Positions 18,247-26,200 of a stretch of 64,000 bases of DNA are shown here, piece after piece (within the stretch, counting starts at the first letter, position 1; the number at the start of each line of letters is the position of its first letter). A program made the position numbers and the translations under genes. The stretch is taken from assembly GCA_050729835.1 (NCBI GenBank), contig JBOHLS010000001.1:124001-188000 (forward strand), written 5' to 3'. The notes beneath the pieces were generated by a model, which worked only from the letters and a program-made list of their open reading frames with translations, did no database searches and was not told the DNA's origin. Source of the DNA: REEB95 sp050729835. Its GTDB lineage: Bacteria; Pseudomonadota; Alphaproteobacteria; ATCC43930; CGMCC-115725.

Positions 18247-19317
18247 GTGACCCTGGTCATCGGCCTGATGAGCGGCACGTCGATCGACGGAGTTGACGTG
18301 GCGGCGATCGATACCGACGGGCTGAGTGCGGTGGTGCCGCGCGGCTCCCTGACGGTTCCGTACGAGCCCGCCTTGCGCGCCCGTATTCGCTCGGTGCTTG
18401 GCGGCAACGGCCAGCTTGCTGCGGCCGAGACGGAATTGACCGAGGCGCATGCCCGCGCGGTCGACGCCCTGGTCCGCAAGCACGGGCTGCACGACGCCGC
18501 CTTGATCGGGTTTCACGGCCATACTGTCTTGCATCGACCGTGGGAGCGGCGAACCTGGCAGATCGGCGACGGTGCCTTGTTGGCGCGGTTGACGGGCCGC
18601 GACGTGGTCAACGATTTCCGCTCGGCCGACGTGGCCGCCGGCGGGCAGGGCGCGCCCTTGGTCCCGCTTTTTCATCAGGCGCTGGCTGCCGGCCTCGAGC
18701 GGCCGCTCGCCGTGCTCAATATCGGCGGCGTCGCCAACGTCACCTGGCTGGGATCGGGCGACAACGAGATCCTCGCCTTCGATACCGGTCCGGGCAACGC
18801 CTTGATCGACGATTGGGCGCTGACCCATACCGGACAGCCGCTCGACGAGAGCGGCCAGCTGGCGCGGACGGGGAAGGTCGACGCAAGCCATGTCGCGCAT
18901 TTTCTCGCCCATCCATTCTTTGCTGCGCCGCCGCCCAAATCGCTCGACCGCGATGATTTCGTCCGTTTCGTGCCCGCAGGCTTGTCGCCGGCCGACGGCG
19001 CGGCAACGTTGGCGGCGATGACGGCCGCCGGCATTGCCGCTGCGCGCCGCCATTTTCCCGCGCCTGTCCGGCGCTGGCTGGTAACCGGCGGCGGCCGGCG
19101 CAATCCGGTCCTGATGGGGTTGCTGGCGGCGCAACTCGACGCGCCGGTCGCGCCGGCCGAGGCGACGGGCTGGGACGGCGATGCGCTCGAGGCGCAGGCC
19201 TTCGCCTATCTCGCGGTCCGGTCAGTGAAAAGGCTGCCCCTAAGCCTGCCGCAGACCACGGGCGTCGCGGCGCCGATGACCGGCGGCCGGTTGCACCGGG
19301 CGACGCCGCGGGCTTAG
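18247..19317 (+). CDS. anmK: Anhydro-N-acetylmuramic acid kinase
   Basis: Cytoplasmic enzyme of cell-wall recycling. It opens the anhydro ring of 1,6-anhydro-MurNAc and phosphorylates it to MurNAc-6-phosphate. The N-terminus IGLMSGTSIDGVDV is the family signature, and GFHGHTVLHRP, NIGGVANVTWL and FDTGPGNALIDD follow in the usual order. GTG 18247 is chosen because it directly precedes TLVIGLMSGTS and has GGAGAG eight bases upstream; upstream GTGs at 18208 and 18223 lack this. Its stop overlaps that of rpoH. Confidence 0.94.
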   Translation: MTLVIGLMSGTSIDGVDVAAIDTDGLSAVVPRGSLTVPYEPALRARIRSVLGGNGQLAAAETELTEAHARAVDALVRKHGLHDAALIGFHGHTVLHRPWERRTWQIGDGALLARLTGRDVVNDFRSADVAAGGQGAPLVPLFHQALAAGLERPLAVLNIGGVANVTWLGSGDNEILAFDTGPGNALIDDWALTHTGQPLDESGQLARTGKVDASHVAHFLAHPFFAAPPPKSLDRDDFVRFVPAGLSPADGAATLAAMTAAGIAAARRHFPAPVRRWLVTGGGRRNPVLMGLLAAQLDAPVAPAEATGWDGDALEAQAFAYLAVRSVKRLPLSLPQTTGVAAPMTGGRLHRATPRA

Positions 19318-20210
19318 ACGGCCGAGGTCGCGGCCGCCGGACGGCGCTCGAGAGCCTTGGCCTTGATCGCCTTCTGCAGCTTCTCGAAGGCGCGGACCTC
19401 GATCTGGCGTACGCGCTCGCGCGAGATTCGGTAGCGTTGCGACAGGTCCTCGAGCGTTGCCGGCTCGTCCTTGAGCCGGCGTTCGATCAGGATGTCGCGT
19501 TCGCGCGCCGTCAGATGGGTCATGGCGTTGCGCAACAGGTCGCGCCGCAGGCCGAGTTCCTGGCGGTCGCCCAGTCGGGCCTCTTGCGTCGGGCTTTCGT
19601 CGACCAGCCAGTCCTGCCATTCGCCGTCGCCGTCGGCACGCAACGGCGCGTTGAGCGAGTTGTCGGGCGCGCTCAGCCGGCGGTTCATGCTGACCACGTC
19701 GGATTCGGGGACCGCGAGCTCGGTGGCGATGCGCTTGACGTTTTCCGGCGACAGGTCGCCGTCGTCGATCGCCTGGAGCTGGCCCTTGATCTTACGCAGG
19801 TTGAAGAACAGCTTCTTCTGCGCCGCGGTGGTGCCCATCTTCACCAGCGACCACGAATGCAGGACATATTCCTGGATTGCGGCACGGATCCACCACATGG
19901 CGTAGGTGGCAAGCCGGAACCCGCGGTCGGGTTCGAAGCGCTTCACTGCCTGCATCATGCCGACATTGCCTTCGGAGATGAGTTCCGACAGCGGCAGGCC
20001 ATAGCCGCGATAGCCCATGGCGATCTTGGCCACCAGCCGTAGGTGGCTGGTGACCAGCTTGTGCGCCGCATCCTTGTCGCCATGTTCGCGCCAGCGTTTG
20101 GCCAGCATGTACTCTTCCTCCGGCTCGAGCATCGGAAACCGGCGGATTTCCTCGAGATAACGCGCAAGATTGCCCTCGCGCGCGACAGAGGGCAGGGCGT
20201 GTGTAGCCAT
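19314..20210 (-). CDS. rpoH: RNA polymerase sigma-32 factor
   Basis: Heat-shock sigma factor. It has region 2 (LVTSHLRLVAKIAMGYRGYGLPLSELISEGNVGMMQAVKRFEP, then the RLATYAMWWIRAAIQEY core-binding and -10 region) and the RpoH box (QKKLFFNLRKIKGQL) that distinguishes it from sigma-70. A region 4 helix-turn-helix (LEDLSQRYRISRERVRQIEVRAFEKLQ) ends the conserved part. Length 298, normal for the family. It is transcribed away from the convergent anmK and lies just downstream of rluD on the same strand, a common alphaproteobacterial arrangement. Stop codons of rpoH and anmK overlap. Confidence 0.96.
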   Translation of the reverse strand: MATHALPSVAREGNLARYLEEIRRFPMLEPEEEYMLAKRWREHGDKDAAHKLVTSHLRLVAKIAMGYRGYGLPLSELISEGNVGMMQAVKRFEPDRGFRLATYAMWWIRAAIQEYVLHSWSLVKMGTTAAQKKLFFNLRKIKGQLQAIDDGDLSPENVKRIATELAVPESDVVSMNRRLSAPDNSLNAPLRADGDGEWQDWLVDESPTQEARLGDRQELGLRRDLLRNAMTHLTARERDILIERRLKDEPATLEDLSQRYRISRERVRQIEVRAFEKLQKAIKAKALERRPAAATSAV

Positions 20211-20273
20211 TTCGGGACGGAATCCTTCCTCTTAACGCCTAAATCTTAGTGTCTGACTCGGGTATTGTCTAGT

Positions 20274-21254
20274 CTAGATATGCTCTAACTTATATAACAA
20301 ATCTGTGATTTCGCTTGGTAAGGCGCTTTTGAATTCCCGGTATTCGCCGCTCGCAGGATGGACGAAGCCCAGGAGATAAGCATGCAGAGCTTGGCGGCGC
20401 AGACCGGCTGCCGCGAGGCGCGCCGGCGCCCGCAGTTTGGCGAGGCGGGCCGCGATATGGCGCCCTTTATAAACCGGGTCGCCCAGCACCGAGTTCCCCT
20501 TGGCCAGCAGATGGACCCGGATCTGATGGGTCCGCCCGCTGCCCAGTCGACATTCGATCAGCGCGGCGGCAGTCCCGAAGCTCGCCAAGACCCGGTAACG
20601 CGTTGCCGCTGCCTTGCCGGTGGCAACCACCGCCATGGTCTTGCGGTCGCGGGGGTTGCGCCCGATCGCGCCGACGATCTCGCCGCTCTTTGGTGTGGGC
20701 ACGCCCCAAACCAGGGCCTGATAGGCGCGCGTCACCCGCCGCGCGGCAAAATCGGCCGCCAGGGCGCGATGGGCGGCTTCGGTTTTGGCGATCACCATCA
20801 AGCCGCTGGTGTCCTTGTCGAGGCGGTGAACGATGCCCGGACGCTTGACGCCGCCGATGCCGGCGAGGCTGTCACCGCAATGGGCGAGCAGAGCGTTAAC
20901 CAACGTACGGTCCGGATTGCCGGGCGCTGGATGGACGACGAGCCCGGCGGGCTTGTCGAGCACGAGCAGGTGCTCGTCCTCGAACAGAATCGTAAGCTCC
21001 ATCGCCTGCGGCGCGATGACGCTCGATTCCGGCGGCGGCACGGCAAGGGTGAATACCTGACCGGGCTTCACCTTGAACGCCGGATCGCTGATCGGCTTGC
21101 CGTCGAGCGCCACTTGCCCCTGTTTGACCAAACGCTTCAGTCGCGACCGGGACAGGTCGCCAAAACGGCCGGCCAGCACGCGGTCGAGCCGGTTGCCGGC
21201 GTTGTCCGGACCGACCGCGACGTAACGGATATCGCTATTTGTTCCAACGGCCAT
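20274..21254 (-). CDS. rluD: Ribosomal large subunit pseudouridine synthase D family
   Basis: RNA-modifying enzyme of the RluA/RluD family that makes pseudouridines in 23S rRNA helix 69. An N-terminal S4 domain (about residues 20-70: RLDRVLAGRFGDLSRSRLKRLVKQGQV) is followed by the catalytic domain with Asp146 in HRLDKDTSG. It is 326 residues long, the normal size. The reading frame can be extended upstream but that part is unlike the family; ATG 21254 gives the usual N-terminus. Start codons of this gene and the divergent small membrane protein overlap within CATG 21252-21255. Confidence 0.94.
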   Translation of the reverse strand: MAVGTNSDIRYVAVGPDNAGNRLDRVLAGRFGDLSRSRLKRLVKQGQVALDGKPISDPAFKVKPGQVFTLAVPPPESSVIAPQAMELTILFEDEHLLVLDKPAGLVVHPAPGNPDRTLVNALLAHCGDSLAGIGGVKRPGIVHRLDKDTSGLMVIAKTEAAHRALAADFAARRVTRAYQALVWGVPTPKSGEIVGAIGRNPRDRKTMAVVATGKAAATRYRVLASFGTAAALIECRLGSGRTHQIRVHLLAKGNSVLGDPVYKGRHIAARLAKLRAPARLAAAGLRRQALHAYLLGFVHPASGEYREFKSALPSEITDLLYKLEHI

Positions 21255-21576
21255 GACGGCTAAATTGACGCCGAAAATGCGCGCCCTCAAGCTTTTGGTC
21301 ATCGTTCTCGGGGTGCTGCTGCTGGCGGGCATTGGCACCCTGGCGGCGGCGCTGGTCTGGCGCATTGACCATAGCCGATCAAGTGCGTCGCAGCCGGTGC
21401 CCGCCATCCAGCGCATCACCCTGCCGGCCGGCGCCAAGGTTGTCGCCGCCGATGTTGCCGCCGGGCGCCTAGTCGCCCGGGTCGATCTGCCCGGCGGCGG
21501 CGTCCGTCTTTTCGTCTTCGATCTCGCCACCGGCGCGGCGATCACGACGATCGAGCTCGCGCCGGCGTCGCCGTAA
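21253..21576 (+). CDS. Small single-pass membrane protein next to rluD (DUF6476-like)
   Basis: A 107-residue protein. It has one N-terminal membrane helix (LKLLVIVLGVLLLAGIGTLAAALVW) and a short periplasmic domain with beta-type repeats (GAKVVAADVAAGRLVARVDLPGGGVRLFVFDLATGAAITTIEL). The tail suggests a WD/PQQ-like blade motif, as in the DUF6476-type proteins found beside rluD in alphaproteobacteria; that family name is from memory and tentative. Divergent from rluD with overlapping start codons. Function unknown. Confidence 0.7.
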   Translation: MTAKLTPKMRALKLLVIVLGVLLLAGIGTLAAALVWRIDHSRSSASQPVPAIQRITLPAGAKVVAADVAAGRLVARVDLPGGGVRLFVFDLATGAAITTIELAPASP

Positions 21577-22066
21577 GACAAAACCAACCGAGATCTTGTG
21601 GATCGCTGCAACCGGGCACGACTTTGTCATCGACGGCGGTGACCGATGTTCGGATGGTTTCGCCGACGTGCAATCGCTACCACGACCGCGGAAAAATTTA
21701 CCTTTCCCTGAATTTTTTCTTGCATCGTGGCGCGATGAGCGTATCTAAAGTATGCAACGCACTCGCACGTGCCTATGGCCCATCGTGGTTATGCAACGAC
21801 GTAACGCGTCTTTTTTGGCAGAACCGGTCGTCGTGGACAGGTCCCGAGAGGGAAGGCGATATGGTTGCTATCCAACGTGGGGCGTGTGCGCCCCGTTCTG
21901 AAGCCCTCAACGGGTCAGCCGGGGCCGCTTTCAGCGGCTCCATGAGTCCCCTGAATTGAGCAAAACGTTCCGACTTGTTGCCGCGCCGTCCCGTGGATGG
22001 CGTCCCCTTCACTTTATGGCGCGCCGTCGGCACCGATGCGGCCGCGCCGGTTCGTAGGATTCGGAG
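21577..22066 (+). promoter_or_regulatory. Structured 490-bp leader region before ornithine decarboxylase (possible speF motif)
   Basis: No gene is convincing here. Two stable hairpins lie in the second half: GGGGCG-TGTG-CGCCCC at 21879-21894, and a 9-bp stem with loop TTC at 21921-21941 (GCCGCT/AGCGGC core). The nonamer TATGCAACG occurs twice, at 21751 and 21790. In alphaproteobacteria the ornithine decarboxylase gene is preceded by the conserved speF RNA motif (Rfam RF00518), so this region is the expected location. Family membership is inferred from position and structure, not verified by a covariance search. A short leader peptide is also possible. Confidence 0.5.
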
Positions 22067-23206
22067 ATGCGAGAAACCAACAAGAAGATCGCCAAGTTCC
22101 TAGCGGAGGCCCAACCCGAAACTCCCTGCCTCGTCATCGACCTCGATGTCGTCGGCCAGGCCTATAAGCTGCTCAGGCGCTACCTGCCGTTGGCGCGGGT
22201 GTTCTATGCCGTCAAGGCGAATCCGGCACCCGAGATCGTCGGCATGCTGAAGGATTTAGGCTCGAGCTTCGACGTGGCGAGTCGTGCCGAAACCGATCTG
22301 TGCCTTGAGCGCGGCGTCAGCGCCGACAACATCTCGTTCGGCAACACCATCAAGAAAGAGCGCGACATCGCCTATGCCTACGAGAAAGGCGTTCGCCTCT
22401 TCGCCTTCGACAGCGAGCCCGAGCTGGAGAAGCTCAGCCGCGCCGCGCCGGGTGCGCGCGTGTTCTGCCGCATCCTGGTGGAATGCACCGGTGCGGACTG
22501 GCCGCTGTCGCGCAAATTCGGCTGCGCGCCGGAGATGGCGGTCGAGCTGCTGCGGCGGGTGCGCGATCTCGGCCTCGATCCTTACGGCATCTCGTTCCAC
22601 GTCGGCTCCCAGCAGACCGATCTCAGCCAGTGGGACGGCGCCATCGAGCGCGCGGCGCGGATGTTCTCGCTGCTGGCCGAGGCCGACATCAATCTCCGCA
22701 TGGTCAACATCGGCGGTGGCTTCCCCGCGCATTACCGCGGCGACGTGCCGGCGGTGGTGAACTATGCGAACGCGGTGATGACGGCGATCACCAAGCATTT
22801 TGGCAACAACCTGCCCGAGATCATCATCGAGCCCGGCCGCTCGATCGTCGGTGATGCCGGCGTGATCCAGAGCGAGGTCGTGTTGATCTCGCGAAAATCC
22901 GCGAAGGACCCGAAGCGCTGGGTCTATCTCGACGTCGGTAAGTTCAACGGCCTGGCCGAGACCATGGACGAGGCGATCAAGTACAAGATCAAGACGCCGG
23001 CCGATGGCGGGCCGCGCGGCCCCACGGTGATCGCCGGACCGACCTGCGATTCGGCTGACATCATGTACGAGCGGACAGTCTATCGACTGCCGCTCGACCT
23101 CAAGGTCGGCGACAAGGTCGATATCCTGTCGACCGGCGCTTATACATCGACCTATGCCTCGGTCGGATTCAACGGCTTCGCGCCGTTGAAGACCTACTGC
23201 ATCTGA
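22067..23206 (+). CDS. Ornithine (lysine/ornithine) decarboxylase, fold type III
   Basis: PLP enzyme that converts ornithine to putrescine, the first committed step of polyamine synthesis. The PLP lysine is Lys50 in FYAVKANP; the glycine-rich phosphate loop (NIGGGFPAHY), EPGRSIVGDAG and the C-terminal PTCDSADIMYE with the active-site cysteine are all present. It is 379 residues long, typical of the short eukaryote-like class found in alphaproteobacteria (speF/odc). ATG 22067 follows AGGA at seven bases. The preceding 490 bp is a likely RNA leader controlling it. The 3' end overlaps the convergent vWA gene by 13 bp. Confidence 0.94.
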   Translation: MRETNKKIAKFLAEAQPETPCLVIDLDVVGQAYKLLRRYLPLARVFYAVKANPAPEIVGMLKDLGSSFDVASRAETDLCLERGVSADNISFGNTIKKERDIAYAYEKGVRLFAFDSEPELEKLSRAAPGARVFCRILVECTGADWPLSRKFGCAPEMAVELLRRVRDLGLDPYGISFHVGSQQTDLSQWDGAIERAARMFSLLAEADINLRMVNIGGGFPAHYRGDVPAVVNYANAVMTAITKHFGNNLPEIIIEPGRSIVGDAGVIQSEVVLISRKSAKDPKRWVYLDVGKFNGLAETMDEAIKYKIKTPADGGPRGPTVIAGPTCDSADIMYERTVYRLPLDLKVGDKVDILSTGAYTSTYASVGFNGFAPLKTYCI

Positions 23207-23928
23207 GCCAGCGATCGCGCTGAAGGCGGCTCAGTCGGGCCTTGCGCCCGGCCGATGCGCATGGGGCGCGCGGCGACCTCGTTGACCAGCTTTTCCTGCA
23301 TCGCCTGGGCGAAGGAATTGTAGTTCCGCACGTCGAGCAGGAACGAACCCCGGCCGCCGACCACGTTCTGATCGTAATAGCTCGACAGCCACGGCTCGTT
23401 CTGGAGGATGGCGAGGCCGTTGATGGCGATGCCCTGCATCACCAACGCGTCGCGCACCTCGGCGGGCTTGGGCCCGATATTGGCGATGCCGTCGCCCGAC
23501 AGGTCGATGACCCGGCGCATCGCATGATCGTCGAGCGTCTTGAAGGCTGCAGCCGCAGCCAGCAATGCGTCGCCGATCGACGTCAATCCATCCGAGGTGC
23601 GGTGGGCGGCGCGCACCCGGGCGGCAAAGGCCGCTCCCGAAGCCTTGTCGGAAACCCGCGTCCACGGCACGATCGCCACCTGCTTGTCGCGGTCCGACCA
23701 CTCGATCACGGTGACGTCGATCGCGCCATGCGGCCCGTCCGCGATGGCGGCAAGCACGGGCGGCGTCTCGAACGCGCGCGCGATGCCTTCGTGTTGTAGC
23801 CGATACTCGCCGGCATCGATGCTGCCTGAAACGTCGATCGCCATGACCAAGGCAAGATCGGTGTCGGCCGCACGCGCCGGAACGCTCGCCAGAACAAGCA
23901 CAGCCGCTAGCCATGCCGCGACTTTCAT
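23194..23928 (-). CDS. DUF1194-type von Willebrand factor A domain protein, secreted
   Basis: A 244-residue exported protein. Residues 1-20 are a signal peptide ending ARA-A. The rest is a von Willebrand A fold with a metal-ion site (AIDVSGSID, Asp32-Ser34-Ser36) and the conserved GLTSIGDALLAAAAAF and VIDLSGDGIANIG motifs, as in DUF1194 proteins. The molecular role is unknown; such domains usually mediate protein contacts. ATG 23928 starts the signal peptide. The frame can be read further upstream but the extension does not look coding. Divergent from the small secreted protein at 24008. Confidence 0.85.
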   Translation of the reverse strand: MKVAAWLAAVLVLASVPARAADTDLALVMAIDVSGSIDAGEYRLQHEGIARAFETPPVLAAIADGPHGAIDVTVIEWSDRDKQVAIVPWTRVSDKASGAAFAARVRAAHRTSDGLTSIGDALLAAAAAFKTLDDHAMRRVIDLSGDGIANIGPKPAEVRDALVMQGIAINGLAILQNEPWLSSYYDQNVVGGRGSFLLDVRNYNSFAQAMQEKLVNEVAARPMRIGRAQGPTEPPSARSLAQMQ

Positions 23929-24007
23929 GGTTGGAAGCAAACAACAAACCGCCGGGTTTGGCGAGCGATGCTTGCAGCCTTGCCGCGGGACCAACATAAT
24001 CCAGCCG

Positions 24008-24460
24008 ATGCCGCGTTTCGCCCTGGTGATGATCGCCGCCTTCGTTGCCGTCGGATTCGCCCTGCCGACGCGTGCGGCCGAGCGGCTGTCGTCGCGGAAC
24101 TGCGCCGCCATCGCCTTTCATCCGGTGGTGCCCGGCTCTCCCGAGGGCGAGCAGGAGGCCGGATACTACAAATCGCGGCTGGGGCGGATCGAGGTGCGCG
24201 CTTCGGTCAGAAAGGGCGTGACTTGGCGGTATTATGTCGCGCTCGATGGCGCAGTGCTGGGTCCGGTTCGCGGCGTATTACCGCCGCTGGTTGCGGCTTG
24301 CGCCGAGGCGAAGCGGTTGACGCCGCCGCTCCATCCCGACAGCAGCTGCGTCGGTGATCGCCTCGTGGTGTTGATCGCCGATGTCGACAAGCACCACTAC
24401 CTTTTGCTTTACGCCCGCCGCGGCCGCGCCTGGCATTTCTGCAGCGCCGGCCGCGCCTGA
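24008..24460 (+). CDS. Hypothetical secreted protein (150 aa)
   Basis: ATG 24008 opens MPRFALVMIAAFVAVGFALPTRAAERL, a signal peptide with a cleavage site near TRAA. The mature 125 residues are rich in basic and aromatic residues (YYKSRLGRIEVRASVRKGVTWRYYVALDG) and contain several cysteines (NCAAIAF, AACAEAK, SSCVGD, HFCSAGR), which may form disulfides. I do not recognise the family. It is divergent from the DUF1194 protein, 79 bp away, and converges on the CtpA-type protease 16 bp downstream. Confidence 0.6.
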   Translation: MPRFALVMIAAFVAVGFALPTRAAERLSSRNCAAIAFHPVVPGSPEGEQEAGYYKSRLGRIEVRASVRKGVTWRYYVALDGAVLGPVRGVLPPLVAACAEAKRLTPPLHPDSSCVGDRLVVLIADVDKHHYLLLYARRGRAWHFCSAGRA

Positions 24461-24476
24461 CACCGCAGATCTTCGG

Positions 24477-26069
24477 TCAGTGCGCGGCTGCGGCCGCGTG
24501 GAAGTCGTGCGCCAGCCGGATCGAATCGCTGCCGAGCATCCGGGCATAGATCACGGGATTGTCGAGCAGTTGACGGGCCACCCGAAGGTCCAGCCGGTCA
24601 TGCTCATGCGATGCCGGGCAGGCCGCCCTGAGCGTAGTCCAGCCGGCCTCGTTGAGCGTGTCGCGCGGCTTGGTCAGCGCCGGCGGCGGGCTTTTCGCCA
24701 GGAGAGCGTCGACATTGGCGTTGCTGGCCAGAGCAGAGGTGCACACCGTTGGCACAACGCCGTGGTGGTGCAGGAAGTAGCCCTTCGGCGTGATCAAGCG
24801 GGCCCAGGTGACGGTCAATTCCCCGTCGTTCGAGGTGCGCAGCACCGTCTGCACCGTACCCTTGCCGTAGGAGGACGTGCCGACCACCACGGCGCGGCCG
24901 GCGTCCTGGAGCGCGGAGGCGACGATTTCCGAGGCGGACGCCGAACCGCCGTCGATCAGAACCACCAGCGGCAGCGTTTCGGCGTGATGGTCGGTGGGCG
25001 CGGCGAAATACTGGAAGCTCTCGGGATTGCGCCCGATCGTCGTGGCGATCGTGCCGCCATCGAGGAACTGGCTCGCCACCGTCACCGACTGGTCGAGCAA
25101 TCCGCCCGGATTGCCGCGCAGGTCGAGCATGAAACCCTTGAGGCGGTGGCCCATCTCGTGATGCGCGCGGGCGAGGGCGTCGACGACGCCATCACCGGTC
25201 TGCTGGTTGAAACTGGTGATTTTGATGACCGCGACGTCCCCGAGCTCCTCGAGACTGACGCTCGGCGGCACGAGATGTGTCCGTTGGAGCGTCAGGGTCA
25301 AAGGCTTCTCGAGGCCGGCCCGCTGTATGCCGAGGACGACGGTGCTCAGCGCGGGCCCGCGCAGTCGGCTGCGCAGCTGGTCCGGCGTCAGCGCCGTGGA
25401 CGGCACGCCGTCGAGCATGACGATGCGATCGTCGATATGGATGCCGGCGTGCGACGCGGGCGAGCCGGAAATGACGGTGGTGATGCGCGTGCTGGGCTCG
25501 TCGCTGAGCACGATGCCGATGCCGCCGTAACCGTCGCGGGCCGCGCGCCACTCGCGGGCGATTGCGGGGCGAGCATAATGCGAGAAGCGATCGAGCGTCG
25601 CCAACATGTGGTCGATCAGCGCCTGTTCCAGCTTGTCGGGCGCGACCGCGGCAACCTTGGGCGAGGCGTCATGCGCCGCCGCCACGAACGCCGCTGTCAG
25701 CCCGCCCCAATCGGTAGTATCGAACGGCGCCGGCGCTTGCATGCGCCAAACCTCGCCGCCGCGGTGTAGGACCACATCGTTGCCGTCACGGCTGACCGTG
25801 AGCGTAGGATCGAAAACCGTAAGATCGCCAAGCGCCGCCATGGACAGCGTGTCGGCACGGGTCGCATCGACGTGGTACTCGATGACGCTCTGATAGGTCT
25901 CGCTGAACAACCTGGACTCGTTGCCGCCGGCCAGCGGCAGCGGATGGACGCCGTCATGGGTCGGCTGAGCGGCGCAGGCGCAGAGGGCGAGGACCGAGAA
26001 AACCGCTGCTTTGGCTAGGATTCTGAGCACACCAGCAAAGCGTAGGCGAATGTCCCCCGAGACCATCAT
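24477..26069 (-). CDS. S41 family C-terminal processing peptidase (CtpA/Tsp-like)
   Basis: Periplasmic serine protease. A signal sequence ends with a possible lipobox (ALCACAAQ; the residue at -2 is unusual). A PDZ domain follows (about residues 175-255: GGIGIVLSDE...GSPASHAGIHIDDRIVMLDG). The S41 catalytic core has LRGNPGGLL, the nucleophilic serine in GGSASASEIVA, and the general-base lysine in SSYGKGTVQT. At 530 residues it carries an N-terminal helical domain and a longer C-tail. The substrate is unknown. It is downstream of rnr on the same strand after about 131 bp. Confidence 0.9.
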   Translation of the reverse strand: MMVSGDIRLRFAGVLRILAKAAVFSVLALCACAAQPTHDGVHPLPLAGGNESRLFSETYQSVIEYHVDATRADTLSMAALGDLTVFDPTLTVSRDGNDVVLHRGGEVWRMQAPAPFDTTDWGGLTAAFVAAAHDASPKVAAVAPDKLEQALIDHMLATLDRFSHYARPAIAREWRAARDGYGGIGIVLSDEPSTRITTVISGSPASHAGIHIDDRIVMLDGVPSTALTPDQLRSRLRGPALSTVVLGIQRAGLEKPLTLTLQRTHLVPPSVSLEELGDVAVIKITSFNQQTGDGVVDALARAHHEMGHRLKGFMLDLRGNPGGLLDQSVTVASQFLDGGTIATTIGRNPESFQYFAAPTDHHAETLPLVVLIDGGSASASEIVASALQDAGRAVVVGTSSYGKGTVQTVLRTSNDGELTVTWARLITPKGYFLHHHGVVPTVCTSALASNANVDALLAKSPPPALTKPRDTLNEAGWTTLRAACPASHEHDRLDLRVARQLLDNPVIYARMLGSDSIRLAHDFHAAAAAH

Positions 26070-26154
26070 GGTTGGCTGAAATTAATGTTGCCCCACCGCA
26101 ACCATTGTTGCCTTCGGGCGCCATGGGTTGCAAGCAGATACAGCGTTAACGGCG

Positions 26155-26176
26155 CGCTCGAAACGGGTTTCGAGCG
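26155..26176. other. Perfect 9-bp inverted repeat between rnr and the S41 protease
   Basis: CGCTCGAAA (26155-26163) and TTTCGAGCG (26168-26176) are perfect inverted copies around CGGG. It sits 25 bp beyond the rnr stop. No T-run follows on the minus strand, so it is either an atypical terminator or a protein-binding palindrome. Confidence 0.45.
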
Positions 26177-26200
26177 TGCTTTACACCGAGCAAATCGTGG

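Noticed and set aside
20274..21611. Extended 445-residue form of rluD
   Set aside because: The first 119 residues are antisense to the small membrane gene and unlike the family; ATG 21254 gives a standard-length enzyme.
21624..21959. 111-residue ORF in the ornithine decarboxylase leader
   Set aside because: It has no ribosome site, an unconvincing composition, and overlaps both hairpins. It is more likely part of an RNA leader.
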